Shown in pieces: positions 25,310 to 35,724 of a DNA stretch of 64,000 nt. The stretch is taken from NCBI RefSeq assembly GCF_000739695.1, contig NZ_BBIO01000007.1, forward strand, positions 62,001 through 126,000, in the 5' to 3' direction. Below the pieces are notes generated by a model, which was not told the DNA's origin, searched no databases, and was given only the letters and a program-made list of their open reading frames with translations. The position numbers and the translations under genes were made by a program. This DNA comes from Tepidicaulis marinus. Its GTDB lineage: Bacteria; Pseudomonadota; Alphaproteobacteria; Parvibaculales; Parvibaculaceae. Every line of letters starts with the position of its first letter. Position 1 is the stretch's first letter.

Positions 25310-27501
25310 TCTGCGGCAGGGGCGGGTGTGGGCGCAGGGCCGGGCAGAAGGCCAGGCCGGTAACGGGCCTTGATATGCGGCTCAAGCGCTGCTTCCTCGA
25401 AGAGCACCGGCTTCATTTCCATCTCGGCAAAGAGCGGAGCCTGATCGGCAAAATGGGGCGAGGCTTCATCGAGCGTTGCCGAGCCGAACTGGTGAATGCT
25501 CCGGGAGCTCAAAGCCCCGTCTTCGTCCCATTCGACGAACATGATGTAGGTGTCGCCGGCGCGCGCGGTGAGCGTGCCGTCATCGTTTGGCTCGCCGCCA
25601 TAAACGGCCCGCAGAATATCCGGCCCGCCATCGAGCGGCAGATCGACCTCCCCGCGCCGCAAACGGTTTAGCTTGCTCCATTCCGGGTCGAGCTTGCCGA
25701 AATTCTCCATCAGAACCTCTACGGCATCGGCAAGCGCCTGGCGCAGCGGCGGGGCCTCGGTGCCGCGCAGTTCCGCCATGATGAGCGGCTGCAGGGTGAG
25801 GACGCCGAGGGCTGCATGGCGGTTTTCCCGGTCCGTGCCAAGGTCCCAATCGGCTAGATGTTTTTGCGCGGCGACCAGTTCTTCATCGTCGCTGAGATCC
25901 ATCGTTAAAATGGCGGCGCGGGTGAGCCCCACTTTGGAGGCTGGGCTGTAATAAAGGTCGTATTTATAGGCCGCGAATTCCTCCGCGCTGATTGCCTCGT
26001 CGCGGGAAAGGAGTTCCTCTGCCCGGAACGCGCGGTTCGTCATTTCCGTTTCGATGCCCATAAAGGCGGGAAATTGCGCGGGCGAGAGATTGTCCGCCGC
26101 CGCCGTGGCGCGGAAAGGCGTGTTGTTGGCGTTGAAGACATAGCCCGATTTCGGGTTGATCAGTTTCGGCACTTCCTCGAAGGGCAGGTAAGTCTGCCAG
26201 ATGAGGTCCGAGCGGTCGCCGGGCAGATAGGCCTGCCAGTCCCAGCCTTCCGCGCGGTCCGGGAACTGCGCGTTATAGATATAGGCGATATTGCCGTCCT
26301 TATCGCCATAGACGTAGTTGATGCTGGGCAGGGCCTGCATCTTCATCGCCGCGATCCATTCATCGAAATTGCGCGCCTTGTTGAGGCGGAAATATTGCTC
26401 GGCCTGGCGCAGCTCGTTCATGCCCGCATAGCGGATGGCATAGGCGCCATGGTCGGTTTTCAGCACCGGCCCGTGCTCGGAAAAGAACACATCGCGCGTC
26501 ACGGTCCAGTAGAAGGGGCCGAAAAGTTTGACCTTGATCTCCGCTTCCTCGCGCTCCAGCTCCTTCCATTCCCCGTCGAGGAGATACTGGTTCTCGTTCT
26601 CCGGGTTGAGTGTGAGCACATAGACATCGGCGAGATCGGGCTTGTTGACCGTATTCGCCCAGCCAAGATAGCGGTTATGACCATGCAGCATGAAGGGCGA
26701 GCCGGGAAAGGCGCCGCCTGCCACATCCCAGCCTTCTTCGCTTTTCAGCCGCACCTCATACCAGGCAACCGGTCCCTTGTAAGGCTGGTGGGAATTGACG
26801 AGAAGGCGCGTGTGCCCGTCATCCGAGCGGGAAGGGGCAATGGCAAAGCCGTTCGAGCCGGTGGGATAGACAGGTTCATCGACAGGCAGAAACGCGGTCT
26901 CCGGATTTTTGGAGATCGAGCGTTTGCGCTCCGGCTCAAAGAGTTCCATGAGCTGTTTGTCGAGGCCGTAAAAGAACGGCGTCTTGAAAACGAAGCCGGC
27001 GGCAATGTCTTTGCCGGTCATGGGCGCAAGGCCGGGCTCGACTTTTTCGGGGTGCAGAGCGGCGAAAAGATTGATGCCATGGGCATAGGCTTCCAGTACC
27101 GCGCGGGTTTCCTCGCTCAGTGCCGTTTCATATTGCGCCTCCACCGTCTCCCAGACCTGGAGAAGGTGAACGATATAATCGGTAACGGCGGCATCAGGGC
27201 CCTTCACCGCGCCGAGTTTGCCGCGCGTGGCAATGGCGACTTCCTGAATGGTAGCGAAATCATCTTCGGCATGGGCATAGCCGAGGCCGTAGGCAACGTC
27301 GGCATCGCGGGGGCCGTAAATATGCGGTACGCCCCAATTGTCGCGGCGGATTTCAACATCATATTGCCGGGCGATTTCCAGAAACGGGGCCGGGTCCCAG
27401 GGCGCCGGGCGGGTTACATGCGCGTGGATCGTAAAAATGGCGCCCGCGCCAAAAACCGTTGCGATCAGCCCCAAGAGGCCGGTCAGTAAAACCCGCTTCA
27501 T
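25306..27501 (-). CDS. Penicillin acylase family N-terminal nucleophile hydrolase
   Basis: A 731-residue precursor that would cut itself into two chains. A hydrophobic N-terminus (residues 2-24) directs export. The chain start of the beta subunit is at GSNGFAIAPSRS, where serine becomes the N-terminal nucleophile; the beta-chain has HGHNRYLGWANTVN. The family includes penicillin, cephalosporin, aculeacin and acyl-homoserine lactone acylases. GAGGGTGAGGGA precedes the ATG at 27501. It converges on the DivJ-like gene, the two stop codons overlapping in CTAG at 25306-25309. Substrate unknown. Confidence 0.88.
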   Translation of the reverse strand: MKRVLLTGLLGLIATVFGAGAIFTIHAHVTRPAPWDPAPFLEIARQYDVEIRRDNWGVPHIYGPRDADVAYGLGYAHAEDDFATIQEVAIATRGKLGAVKGPDAAVTDYIVHLLQVWETVEAQYETALSEETRAVLEAYAHGINLFAALHPEKVEPGLAPMTGKDIAAGFVFKTPFFYGLDKQLMELFEPERKRSISKNPETAFLPVDEPVYPTGSNGFAIAPSRSDDGHTRLLVNSHQPYKGPVAWYEVRLKSEEGWDVAGGAFPGSPFMLHGHNRYLGWANTVNKPDLADVYVLTLNPENENQYLLDGEWKELEREEAEIKVKLFGPFYWTVTRDVFFSEHGPVLKTDHGAYAIRYAGMNELRQAEQYFRLNKARNFDEWIAAMKMQALPSINYVYGDKDGNIAYIYNAQFPDRAEGWDWQAYLPGDRSDLIWQTYLPFEEVPKLINPKSGYVFNANNTPFRATAAADNLSPAQFPAFMGIETEMTNRAFRAEELLSRDEAISAEEFAAYKYDLYYSPASKVGLTRAAILTMDLSDDEELVAAQKHLADWDLGTDRENRHAALGVLTLQPLIMAELRGTEAPPLRQALADAVEVLMENFGKLDPEWSKLNRLRRGEVDLPLDGGPDILRAVYGGEPNDDGTLTARAGDTYIMFVEWDEDGALSSRSIHQFGSATLDEASPHFADQAPLFAEMEMKPVLFEEAALEPHIKARYRPGLLPGPAPTPAPAAD

Positions 27502-27659
27502 TCCCTCACCCTCGTCCCAAGTTGCAGCGGCCAGCCTCACGCAGACGTGCGCGGGCGGCGAATGGCCGCAGCCTTATCGTTTCTGTTCTTATGCGGGCCT
27601 ACTATGATGGCCTGCGGACGACCCGTCCAGCAGCAAGGAAAATTGAAAGGACGCATCAA

Positions 27660-28544
27660 ATGCAACTTGCCGCGATCGGCAGTTGGCTGCTTTGGCCTCT
27701 TCTGGCGCTGCTCACCGGAGCGGTGCTGCTGTTCGTGCTGCGCCCGCTGCGCCGCTCGCCGCCCGGGCGCGAGCGGAGCGGGGAAACGCTGATTTATGAA
27801 GAGCAATTGCGCGAGCTGGAAGCAGACGTAGAACGCGGCACGCTGAGCGCCAAGGACGCCGACCCCTTGCGCCGGGAAATTTCGCGCCGCCTTTTGGCTG
27901 CCGCCGACAAAGCGGGCGAGGAGCGGCAGAGCCGGTTCGTCTCGCTGCGCATGCTGAAAGTCATCGGCTTTGCCGCCGTCATCGGGGTGACGGGCGTGAC
28001 GCTTACCCTTTATCTCGCCCTTGGCCAGCCGGGTCTGCCCGATCAGCCGCAAAAGGCGCGGCTCGAAAAACCGTTGGATGAGCTTTCTGTGCCCGAGCTG
28101 GTGGCCCGCCTCGAGCGGCGCTTGCGGGAGAACCCGGAAGATCTGCGCGGCTGGAAGATCATCGCACCCATCTATCTGCAGCTTGGCCGCTACGATGCGG
28201 CGATCGAAGCCTATGGCCGCTCCATGCAGCTGGAAGGGCGCACGGCTTTCGGTCTCGCCGGGCTTGCCGAAGCGCTGACCCTTTCCTCCGACGGCGTGGT
28301 GGTGCCGCCCGCGCGCCAGGCTTTTGCCGCTGCCCTTGAGCTTGAGCCGGAGCAGGCCAAGGCCCGCTTCTATCTGGCGCTCGGCCAGGCCCAGGACGGG
28401 GATGTCGCAGGCGCGCTGCGCGAATGGGAAGCGATCCGCGCCGATGCACCCGAAGATGCGCCCTGGACGGGCATGCTCGATGCCGCCATTACCTCGGCGC
28501 GGCGCCAGCTTGACGCGCCCAAGGAAGAGCCGCAGGCCGAATAG
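27660..28544 (+). CDS. ccmI: Cytochrome c maturation protein CcmI (CycH)
   Basis: It is a 294-residue protein. It starts with a membrane helix (residues 8-28), a short cytoplasmic loop with EEQLRELEADVERGTLS (typical of CcmI), a second helix (about 98-120) and a periplasmic part with TPR-like repeats (AAIEAYGRSMQL, LALGQAQDGDVAGAL). It holds apocytochrome c for haem attachment. The ATG at 27660 has GAAAGGA upstream. It is the first ccm gene here and is followed by a chitosanase-like gene rather than directly by ccmE. Confidence 0.88.
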   Translation: MQLAAIGSWLLWPLLALLTGAVLLFVLRPLRRSPPGRERSGETLIYEEQLRELEADVERGTLSAKDADPLRREISRRLLAAADKAGEERQSRFVSLRMLKVIGFAAVIGVTGVTLTLYLALGQPGLPDQPQKARLEKPLDELSVPELVARLERRLRENPEDLRGWKIIAPIYLQLGRYDAAIEAYGRSMQLEGRTAFGLAGLAEALTLSSDGVVVPPARQAFAAALELEPEQAKARFYLALGQAQDGDVAGALREWEAIRADAPEDAPWTGMLDAAITSARRQLDAPKEEPQAE

Positions 28545-28631
28545 CGCCATTTATCCCCGCCCGCCGGTTAAGGCATAGTCTTGCCTGATGCTGAACGAAT
28601 CGGTGTCAGGCCGGTGTGTAGGGGAGGCTAA

Positions 28632-29561
28632 ATGGGCGAACTGGAAAAACGGACCGCGCAGGCGATCGTCAATATTTTCGAATCCGGCAAGGCGGCAGGC
28701 GATTATGGCGCGGTGACGGTGCTGGCAGGCGATAGCGGGCATCTGACCTATGGCAAGGCGCAGACGACGCTGGCAAGCGGCAATCTCTATCTCCTGATCA
28801 AGGCCTATGTGGAAAGCGCCGGCGCGCTCTACGCCTCCGCATTGAAGGAATACCTGCCCGCGCTGAAGCGCTGCGAGGCGAGCCTCGACAATGATGCCCG
28901 TCTGCGCTGGGTCTTGCAGGAGGCGGGCGCGGACCCGGCCATGCAGGACGTGCAGGACGGGTTTTTCGACCGGGTTTTCTGGAAACCCTCGGCGGACGCG
29001 GCCCGCGCCCTTGGCATCAAGACCCCGCTCGGCCTTGCCATTGTCTATGACAGCCATATCCACGGGTCCTGGCGCTATTTGAAAGGCCGGGTGGAAGAAA
29101 AGGCGGGCAAAGCGGCGGCCATCGGTGAGAAGCGCTGGATCACCGCTTATGTGGGCGAGCGCAAGGCCTGGCTCGCCGGCCATGACAACCGGCTGCTGCG
29201 CCGCACGATTTACCGCATGGAAGCCTTCGAGGAACTGATTGCCTCGGGAAACTGGAGCCTGGCCCTGCCGCTCACCGTGCGCGGGGTGCGCATCGATTCG
29301 GATATTATCGATTACCATCCTCCCGTCAGGGTTTCTGCGGAAGGGGCCGAAGAGCGGCTTTTGTTGCTCAAATCGCCGCCCATGACGGGCGAAGATGTGC
29401 GGGCGCTGGAAGAGGCGCTGAAAAGGCACGGATATGTGATCAATACGGACGGTGTTTTCGATGAAAATCTGGAACGGATCGTCAAGGACTTCCAGCAGCT
29501 CGAAAGACTGACCGCGGACGGGATCGTGGGGGCCTCGACCCGCGCGGCCCTGGGGATATAA
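28632..29561 (+). CDS. GH46 chitosanase-like protein with C-terminal peptidoglycan-binding domain, no signal peptide
   Basis: A 309-residue protein. Residues 10-50 carry VNIFESGK with Glu17 and LAGDSGHLTYGKAQTTL with Asp34, matching the two catalytic acids of GH46 chitosanases (Glu22 and Asp40 of the Streptomyces N174 enzyme). Residues about 245-309 form a peptidoglycan-binding type 1 repeat (LEEALKRHGYVINTDGVFDE, ADGIVGASTRAALG). No export signal is visible. It sits between ccmI and ccmE in the same direction, 87 and 132 bases away, so it may be transcribed with them. It might act on peptidoglycan glycan rather than chitosan. Confidence 0.8.
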   Translation: MGELEKRTAQAIVNIFESGKAAGDYGAVTVLAGDSGHLTYGKAQTTLASGNLYLLIKAYVESAGALYASALKEYLPALKRCEASLDNDARLRWVLQEAGADPAMQDVQDGFFDRVFWKPSADAARALGIKTPLGLAIVYDSHIHGSWRYLKGRVEEKAGKAAAIGEKRWITAYVGERKAWLAGHDNRLLRRTIYRMEAFEELIASGNWSLALPLTVRGVRIDSDIIDYHPPVRVSAEGAEERLLLLKSPPMTGEDVRALEEALKRHGYVINTDGVFDENLERIVKDFQQLERLTADGIVGASTRAALGI

Positions 29562-29693
29562 CAAGGAGGGAGCTTTAAAGGCGGTAAAGCGCAGTTTTCC
29601 GCGCCGTGCCGCGTCGATTTGGCTCTTTGCCATGAAATGGCGCGCGCTTTATATCAGGTAGGCTGAAGGCAGAGCAGGAACGGGACCGGATTT

Positions 29694-30176
29694 ATGACAC
29701 GCAAACAGCGCCGCGCCAGTTTGATCGGGGCAGGGTTGGTTATTCTCGCGGCGGCGGTGGGCCTGGTGCTGACCGCACTGCAGGACAATATCGTTTTCTT
29801 CTATAGCCCGAGCGACATTGCCGAGCGCGGCACGGAGCCGGGCGAGCGCTTGCGCCTCGGCGGGCTGGTGGCGGAAGAAAGCGTGACGCGCGGCGAGGGC
29901 ACGGATGTGCGCTTCGATGTGACCGATTTCGCCGCAACCGTGACCGTGACCTATAGCGGCACGCTGCCCGATCTTTTCCGCGAAGGCCAGGGCGTCGTTA
30001 CCGAAGGCGTGCTCGGCGCGGACGGCGTTTTCGTTGCCGACACGGTGCTCGCCAAGCACGATGAAAATTACATGCCCCCGGAAGTCGCCGACGCGCTGAA
30101 GCGCAGCGGCAATTGGCAAGGGGAAGGGGCGGAGAAAAGCCATTCGGAAACTTATGGACAGGGAACCTATCCGTGA
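29694..30176 (+). CDS. ccmE: Cytochrome c maturation haem chaperone CcmE (CycJ)
   Basis: A 160-residue protein with one membrane anchor (residues 8-30) and a periplasmic OB-fold. The histidine in [13 protein letters not shown] binds haem covalently in this family, followed by the conserved tyrosine. It carries haem to CcmF/CcmH. The stop overlaps the GTG start of ccmF by four bases. All key residues are present. Confidence 0.95.
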   Translation: MTRKQRRASLIGAGLVILAAAVGLVLTALQDNIVFFYSPSDIAERGTEPGERLRLGGLVAEESVTRGEGTDVRFDVTDFAATVTVTYSGTLPDLFREGQGVVTEGVLGADGVFVADTVLAKHDENYMPPEVADALKRSGNWQGEGAEKSHSETYGQGTYP

Positions 30177-32161
30177 TCGCTGAAACAGGCCATTTCGCCC
30201 TCGTTCTTGCCTTCGCGGTGGCGCTTCTGCAAACCGTTCTGCCGCAGATCGGCGCTTACCGGCAGGATGCGCGGCTGATGGCGGTGGGGGTGCCTGCGGC
30301 GCAGGCGCAGTTCTTGCTCGTCCTTCTTTCCTTTGCCGCGCTGACGGCGGCGTTCGTCACCTCCGACTTTTCCGTCTATGCGGTGGCGCAGCATTCTCAT
30401 TCCGCCAAGCCGCTGCTTTATAAGATCACCGGCGTTTGGGGGAACCATGAAGGCTCGATGCTGCTCTGGATCCTCATTCTCTCGGTCTTCGGCGCGGCGG
30501 TGGCGACCTTCGGGCGCGATCTGCCCGACAGTTTGCGTGCCCGCGTGCTTTCCGTTCAGGCGCTGATCGGCGTCGCCTTTCTTGCTTTCTTGCTTTTCAC
30601 CTCGAACCCCTTCACGCGGCTCGATCCTGCGCCCATCGATGGCGGCGGCCTCAACCCGCTTTTGCAGGACCCCGCGCTCGCCTTCCATCCGCCCTTTCTT
30701 TACATGGGCTATGTCGGCTTCTCGATGGCGTTTTCTTTTGCCGTTGCCGCGCTTCTCGAAGGCAAGGTCGATCCGGGCTGGGCGCGCTGGGTGCGCCCCT
30801 GGACGCTGGCCGCCTGGATGGCGCTGACGCTGGGCATCGCCATGGGCTCCTGGTGGGCCTATTACGAGCTTGGCTGGGGCGGCTGGTGGTTCTGGGATCC
30901 GGTGGAAAATGCCTCCCTCATGCCTTGGCTTGTGGGCACAGCGCTTTTGCATTCGGCCATCGTGGTGGAAAAACGCGGCGCGCTGAAAAGCTGGACGATC
31001 CTGCTTGCGATCTTCGCTTTTTCACTCAGCCTCATCGGCACCTTCCTGGTGCGCTCGGGCGTGCTCACCTCCGTTCATGCCTTTGCGACGGACCCGGAAC
31101 GCGGACTCGTCATTCTCTTTATCCTTGCCTTCTTCATCGGCGGGGCGCTGACGCTCTATGCCTGGCGGGCGCCGCAGCTGAAAGGCGGCGGGCTTTTTGC
31201 GCCCGTCAGCCGCGAGAGCGCGCTGGTGCTCAACAATCTTTTCCTGGCGGCGGCAACGGTCGCGGTCTTTGTCGGCACGCTTTATCCGCTGGGGCTCGAT
31301 GCGCTGACGGGTGAGAAGATTTCCGTCGGCCCGCCTTTCTTCAACATGACTTTCGTGCCCATCGTGCTGCCGCTTCTTTTGCTGGTGCCGCTCGGCCCGC
31401 TGCTCGCCTGGAAGCGGTCGGATATCTATCCCGTGCTGCAACGGCTTTTCGTAGCGGCGGGGCTTGCCATTCTCACCATCATCGCGGTGGCGGCCTTCTA
31501 CAGTGAGGGGCCGTGGCTTGCACCTATCGGCCTTGGGCTCGCCGCCTGGCTCGTCTTCGGCGCCTTTTCCGACATTGCTTACCGGGTGAAAGCCTTCAAA
31601 GCGCCTGCGCGTGAGAGCCTGCGCCGGATGCGGCATCTGCCCCGTGCGGTCTGGGGCTCGACCCTTGCTCATGCCGGCGTCGGCATCATGGTGGCGGGTA
31701 TTGTCGGCATTTCGGCCTGGCGCGTTGAAAGCGTGGCCGCCATGACGACCGGTGAGGTGCTGGAAGTGGGCGGTTATGAAATCATGCTGGCGACTGTCGG
31801 GGCCTATGAAGGACCGAATTTCCGCGCTGAGAAAGCCGAGTTCATCGCCATGAAAAATGGCCGGGAAATCGCCCGGCTGCGGCCTGAAAAGCGCGTCTAT
31901 CCGGTGCAGAACATGCCGACCACGGAAGCGGCGATCTATACCGCCTGGGTCTCCGATCTTTACGTCGTGCTGGGCGACCGGCGCGGGGAGAACGAATGGA
32001 CCGTGCGCGCCTATGTGAACCCGCTCGTCCCCTGGATATGGATCGGCTCGGTGATCATGGTACTGGGCGGGGCGGTTTCGCTTTCCGATAGGCGCTACAG
32101 GCTCGGCATTCCCTTTGCCCGGCGCAAAGCACCCGTGGCGGCGGAAGGAACGGCATCTTGA
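30173..32161 (+). CDS. ccmF: Cytochrome c haem lyase subunit CcmF (CycK)
   Basis: A 662-residue membrane protein with about 14 hydrophobic segments. The tryptophan-rich motif [19 protein letters not shown], the haem-handling loop of CcmF/CcmC proteins, lies near residue 236. It joins haem from CcmE to apocytochrome c with CcmH and CcmI. I chose the GTG at 30173, which gives the usual [10 protein letters not shown] start and overlaps the ccmE stop. The downstream ccmH start overlaps its own stop. Confidence 0.95.
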   Translation: MIAETGHFALVLAFAVALLQTVLPQIGAYRQDARLMAVGVPAAQAQFLLVLLSFAALTAAFVTSDFSVYAVAQHSHSAKPLLYKITGVWGNHEGSMLLWILILSVFGAAVATFGRDLPDSLRARVLSVQALIGVAFLAFLLFTSNPFTRLDPAPIDGGGLNPLLQDPALAFHPPFLYMGYVGFSMAFSFAVAALLEGKVDPGWARWVRPWTLAAWMALTLGIAMGSWWAYYELGWGGWWFWDPVENASLMPWLVGTALLHSAIVVEKRGALKSWTILLAIFAFSLSLIGTFLVRSGVLTSVHAFATDPERGLVILFILAFFIGGALTLYAWRAPQLKGGGLFAPVSRESALVLNNLFLAAATVAVFVGTLYPLGLDALTGEKISVGPPFFNMTFVPIVLPLLLLVPLGPLLAWKRSDIYPVLQRLFVAAGLAILTIIAVAAFYSEGPWLAPIGLGLAAWLVFGAFSDIAYRVKAFKAPARESLRRMRHLPRAVWGSTLAHAGVGIMVAGIVGISAWRVESVAAMTTGEVLEVGGYEIMLATVGAYEGPNFRAEKAEFIAMKNGREIARLRPEKRVYPVQNMPTTEAAIYTAWVSDLYVVLGDRRGENEWTVRAYVNPLVPWIWIGSVIMVLGGAVSLSDRRYRLGIPFARRKAPVAAEGTAS

Positions 32162-32661
32162 CGCGCGGGCCCTTCCATAAAGGCGCGGTGCTGTTGCTCG
32201 CGGCGGCACTATGGACGGGCCTTGCCTTCCCGGCTGGGGCGATCGAGCCCGGCGAGAAGCTGGACAATCCGAAGCTGGAGGAACGCGCGCGGGAACTCTC
32301 GCGGGAACTGCGCTGCCTTGTTTGCCAGAACCAGTCTATCGATGATTCCGATGCGCCGCTGGCCCGGGATCTGCGCCTTCTGGTGCGCGAACGCCTGAAG
32401 GAAGGCGACAGCAACGAGGAAGTGCTGGACTATATCGTGGCGCGCTACGGCGACTTCGTGCTTCTGCGCCCGCCCGTGCGCCCGGAAACCTGGGCGCTTT
32501 GGGCCGCGCCTTTCATAGCGCTTTTTATCGGCGGCGTGGTGGTGCTTATGCTCTTCCGGCGCAAAAAGGAAACGGCGGCGGAAGCCGAACCGCTTTCCGA
32601 CGAAGAAGCCGCCCGCCTCGATGAATTGATGGAAAAGGCAGACGCGAAAATGCGTGAATAG
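32158..32661 (+). CDS. ccmH: Cytochrome c maturation thiol protein CcmH (CycL)
   Basis: A 167-residue protein with a signal peptide (about residues 1-28), the redox motif [11 protein letters not shown] used to reduce apocytochrome c thiols, and a C-terminal membrane helix (about 110-133). The TTG start at 32158 overlaps the ccmF stop by four bases. It ends the ccm run; the next gene begins 77 bases on. Confidence 0.93.
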   Translation: MTRGPFHKGAVLLLAAALWTGLAFPAGAIEPGEKLDNPKLEERARELSRELRCLVCQNQSIDDSDAPLARDLRLLVRERLKEGDSNEEVLDYIVARYGDFVLLRPPVRPETWALWAAPFIALFIGGVVVLMLFRRKKETAAEAEPLSDEEAARLDELMEKADAKMRE

Positions 32662-32738
32662 GGAAGCGTTTGCCGTCACACTTCCTCTTTAGATTGGCTG
32701 CCGGGCGGAGGGTTTGGCACAAACGATCGGAGAGAAAG

Positions 32739-33974
32739 ATGGCTGTTCGATCCGAAAAGGTCACGTTCAAAGGCGCGCTCGGAGAAGAGCTGGCCGCCCG
32801 GCTCGACAGGCCGGAGGGGCCCCCGCGCGCCTATGCGCTGTTTGCGCATTGCTTTACCTGCTCGAAGGATATTTTCGCCGCCTCGCGTATTGCCTCGGCG
32901 CTGGCCGAGAGGGGCATCGCCGTGCTGCGGTTCGATTTCACCGGGCTCGGGATGAGCGGCGGCGATTTTTCCAACACGAATTTCTCCTCCAATGTCGCCG
33001 ATCTCGTCGCGGCGGCGGACTTTCTGCGCGAGACTTATGAAGCGCCCGATATTCTCGTCGGCCATAGCCTGGGCGGGGCGGCAGTGCTGGCGGCGGCGGA
33101 GAAAATTCCCGAGGCCGCGGCCATCGCCACGATCGGCGCGCCGGCGGATGCAGCTCATGTCGCGCATAATTTCGGCGAGAAGATTTGCGAGATCAATGAA
33201 AACGGTGAAGCGGAAGTCATGCTGGCCGGGCGCAGCTTCACCATCAAACAGCAATTTCTCGACGATATCGAAACCTCGCGGCAGCGCGATCATATCGGCA
33301 GGCTGAAAAAAGCGCTGCTCATCTTCCATGCCCCGCTCGACGAGCAGGTGGGGATCGACAATGCCTCGGAAATTTTTCTTGCCGCCAAGCATCCGAAAAG
33401 TTTCGTCTCGCTCGACAATGCCGATCATCTTTTAACGCGCAAGGAAGATGCAGTTTATGTCGCCGGTGTGCTGACCGCCTGGGCGCAGCGCTATATCGAG
33501 GCCCCTGCGCCCGTGGAAAAACCCAAAGGCCAGGAAGGCAGCGTGAGCGTGGCCGAGACGGGCGCGGGCAAGTTTCAACAAAAGGTGCAGATCGGCCCGC
33601 ATAGTTTTCTCGCCGACGAGCCGGAAAGCGTGGGGGGCATGAATTCCGGCCCCGCGCCTTATGACTGGGTGCTGGCCGGGCTCGGCGCCTGCACTTCCAT
33701 GACCTTGCGCATGTATGCGGACGCCAAGAAATGGCCACTTAAGGGGGTTAGCGTGCGCCTTGAACATAACAAGGTGCATGCGGAAGATTGCGAAGACTGC
33801 GAGGAAAAGCCGGGCGCCAAGATCGATCTCATGACCCGCGAGATTGCGCTTTTGGGTGATTTGAGCGGTGAGCAGCGCGCCAGGCTGATGGAAATTGCCG
33901 ACAAATGCCCGGTGCACCGGACGCTGGAATCGAAAGTGCGTGTCGAAACCCGCCTTGCGGATGAGGACAAATAA
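32739..33974 (+). CDS. Alpha/beta hydrolase-OsmC fusion protein
   Basis: A 411-residue fusion. Residues 1-260 form an alpha/beta hydrolase with nucleophile motif VGHSLGGAA and the late histidine in [10 protein letters not shown]. Residues about 275-411 form an OsmC domain with the two redox cysteines in [11 protein letters not shown] and [11 protein letters not shown], typical of thiol-dependent peroxidases of organic hydroperoxides. A cysteine-rich insert [11 protein letters not shown] lies within the OsmC part. GGAGAGAAAG precedes the ATG. Such fusions occur in many proteobacteria. It may deal with acyl peroxides, but the substrate is unknown. Confidence 0.9.
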   Translation: MAVRSEKVTFKGALGEELAARLDRPEGPPRAYALFAHCFTCSKDIFAASRIASALAERGIAVLRFDFTGLGMSGGDFSNTNFSSNVADLVAAADFLRETYEAPDILVGHSLGGAAVLAAAEKIPEAAAIATIGAPADAAHVAHNFGEKICEINENGEAEVMLAGRSFTIKQQFLDDIETSRQRDHIGRLKKALLIFHAPLDEQVGIDNASEIFLAAKHPKSFVSLDNADHLLTRKEDAVYVAGVLTAWAQRYIEAPAPVEKPKGQEGSVSVAETGAGKFQQKVQIGPHSFLADEPESVGGMNSGPAPYDWVLAGLGACTSMTLRMYADAKKWPLKGVSVRLEHNKVHAEDCEDCEEKPGAKIDLMTREIALLGDLSGEQRARLMEIADKCPVHRTLESKVRVETRLADEDK

Positions 33975-33995
33975 GGCAATTTCTGGGCGGATCAA

Positions 33996-34011
33996 ATTAA
34001 AGAAATTTAAT
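33996..34011. promoter_or_regulatory. AT-rich palindrome upstream of degP
   Basis: ATTAAA and TTTAAT flank GAAA in a GC-rich setting, 78 bases before the degP start. It could be an operator or part of an AT-rich promoter; no clear -35/-10 pair is visible. Confidence 0.35.
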
Positions 34012-34088
34012 CGCGCGGACAGCGTGCCGTAAGCTCGCACCTCTTATGTTCATACTCAAGGATGTCCTTCATCACAGGGGTAGCGAAC

Positions 34089-35597
34089 ATGACGGATCAT
34101 GTGAAAAACGCAGAAAACATGTCGGCAAAAAGCAAAGCGGTGCGGCCCATTGCGCTCGCCGCCGCTTTGGTGGCAGCCGGCATCATCGGCTATGGCGCGG
34201 GCAGCACGAGCCCGGATATCGCCCGTGCGGCCTCCAATCCTTTTGCGGAAAACCGCCAGGAAAGCACGGAGATCGAACCCGTCGCTCCCTCCAATGCGCC
34301 GGCAAGCTTTGCCGATGTGGTGGAACGTGTGGGCCCGGCCGTGGTGAGTGTGCGCGTGACGCAAAAGGCGGAAGCGGGCCCTGCGGCGGGTATGGACCTG
34401 CCCCCCGGCCATCCGCTGGAACGCTTCTTCAAGGAGTTCGGCGCGCCGAATGGCGGGGGCAACCAGCCTGCGCCCAAGCGTCAGGCCCAAGGGTCCGGTT
34501 TTTTCATTTCCTCTGACGGCTATGTGGTAACGAACAACCACGTCGTGGAAGGCGGCGAGGAAATCGTGATCGCGCTGAGCAGCGGCGAGGAACTGAAAGC
34601 CAAGATCGTCGGCACCGACCCGAAGACCGACCTCGCGCTTTTGAAAACCGAACCTGAAAAAGCCATGCCCTATGTGGCCTTTGCGCCGGAAGACAATCTG
34701 CGCATCGGGGACTGGGTGGTGGCCGTGGGCAATCCCTTCGGCCTTGGCGGCACGGTAACCTCCGGCATCGTTTCGGCGCGCGGGCGCGACATCGGCGCAG
34801 GGCCCTATGACGATTTCATTCAGATCGATGCCTCGATCAACCGGGGTAACTCCGGCGGGCCGACTTTCGATCTTTCCGGCAATGTCGTGGGCGTGAACAC
34901 CGCGATCTTCTCGCCGTCGGGCGGCAGCGTCGGCATCGGCTTTGCGATTCCGGCGGCTGTGGCTCAGGACGTGATTGCCGATCTGAAAGAACATGGCAGC
35001 GTGACGCGCGGCTGGCTCGGCGTTTCCATTCAGCCGGTCACGCCCGAAATTGCCGAAAGCCTCGGCCTTGAAGAAGGTGAAGGCGCGCTTGTCGCCGATG
35101 TCATGAAAGCCAGCCCGGCGGACAAGGCCGGCCTTGAGACGGGCGACGTGATCCTTGCCATTGACGGCAAGAAGATGAAGGACGCGCGGGATGTGAGCCG
35201 GGCGGTGGCCGGTTACGACCCGGGAACGGAAGTGAATTTCGAGCTGCTGCGCGACGGAGATGAGGAAGAGGTCGATGTGGTGCTCGGCGAATTCCCCGAA
35301 GAGCCGCGCCAGGTGGCCGCGCTTGAAAGCGGGGCTGCCGGAAAAACCGGCGAGCTCGGCCTGGCGCTGACCTCCGGCCCTGAGGGCGTGGTGGTGCAAG
35401 GGGTCGACCCGCAAAGCGAGGCGGCGGCCAAGGGTGTGCGCCCCGGCGATGTGATCGTCAAGGTCAACGGCCGCTCCGTTTCCAATCCCGGCGAGTTTGA
35501 AACGCGAATCGAAGAATCGGGCAAAAGCTCGGTGCTGCTTCTCCTGCGCAATGAAAGCGGGCAACACTTTGTCGCCCTTTCGCTAAAAGATGCGTGA
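34089..35597 (+). CDS. degP: DegP/HtrA-type periplasmic serine protease
   Basis: A 502-residue envelope protease/chaperone. An N-terminal hydrophobic segment (about residues 20-40) exports it. The catalytic triad lies in TNNHVVEGG (His), DPKTDLALLK (Asp) and NRGNSGGPTF (Ser). Two PDZ domains follow (about 270-365 and 400-500), with GWLGVSIQPVTPE opening the first. I prefer the ATG at 34089 over one at 34062. Its position after ccm genes and before a two-component pair is common in alphaproteobacteria, and that pair may regulate it under envelope stress. Confidence 0.95.
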   Translation: MTDHVKNAENMSAKSKAVRPIALAAALVAAGIIGYGAGSTSPDIARAASNPFAENRQESTEIEPVAPSNAPASFADVVERVGPAVVSVRVTQKAEAGPAAGMDLPPGHPLERFFKEFGAPNGGGNQPAPKRQAQGSGFFISSDGYVVTNNHVVEGGEEIVIALSSGEELKAKIVGTDPKTDLALLKTEPEKAMPYVAFAPEDNLRIGDWVVAVGNPFGLGGTVTSGIVSARGRDIGAGPYDDFIQIDASINRGNSGGPTFDLSGNVVGVNTAIFSPSGGSVGIGFAIPAAVAQDVIADLKEHGSVTRGWLGVSIQPVTPEIAESLGLEEGEGALVADVMKASPADKAGLETGDVILAIDGKKMKDARDVSRAVAGYDPGTEVNFELLRDGDEEEVDVVLGEFPEEPRQVAALESGAAGKTGELGLALTSGPEGVVVQGVDPQSEAAAKGVRPGDVIVKVNGRSVSNPGEFETRIEESGKSSVLLLLRNESGQHFVALSLKDA

Positions 35598-35676
35598 GGT
35601 GTGATGGCGGGCCGGCGTCTGCCGGGCCCGCCGTCATCGCAGCAATTATGGGCCTGTTATGCGTTTTGGCCCTCAA

Positions 35677-35724
35677 GGCCGCACCGGTGATCCGTCCCCC
35701 TAACCGGTGCGGCCGCCCCTTTTT
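35677..35724 (+). terminator. Terminator after degP
   Basis: A perfect 12-base-pair stem GGCCGCACCGGT/ACCGGTGCGGCC encloses a 14-base loop and is followed within six bases by five Ts. A second, bulged GC-rich hairpin lies just before it (about 35606-35632). Confidence 0.7.
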
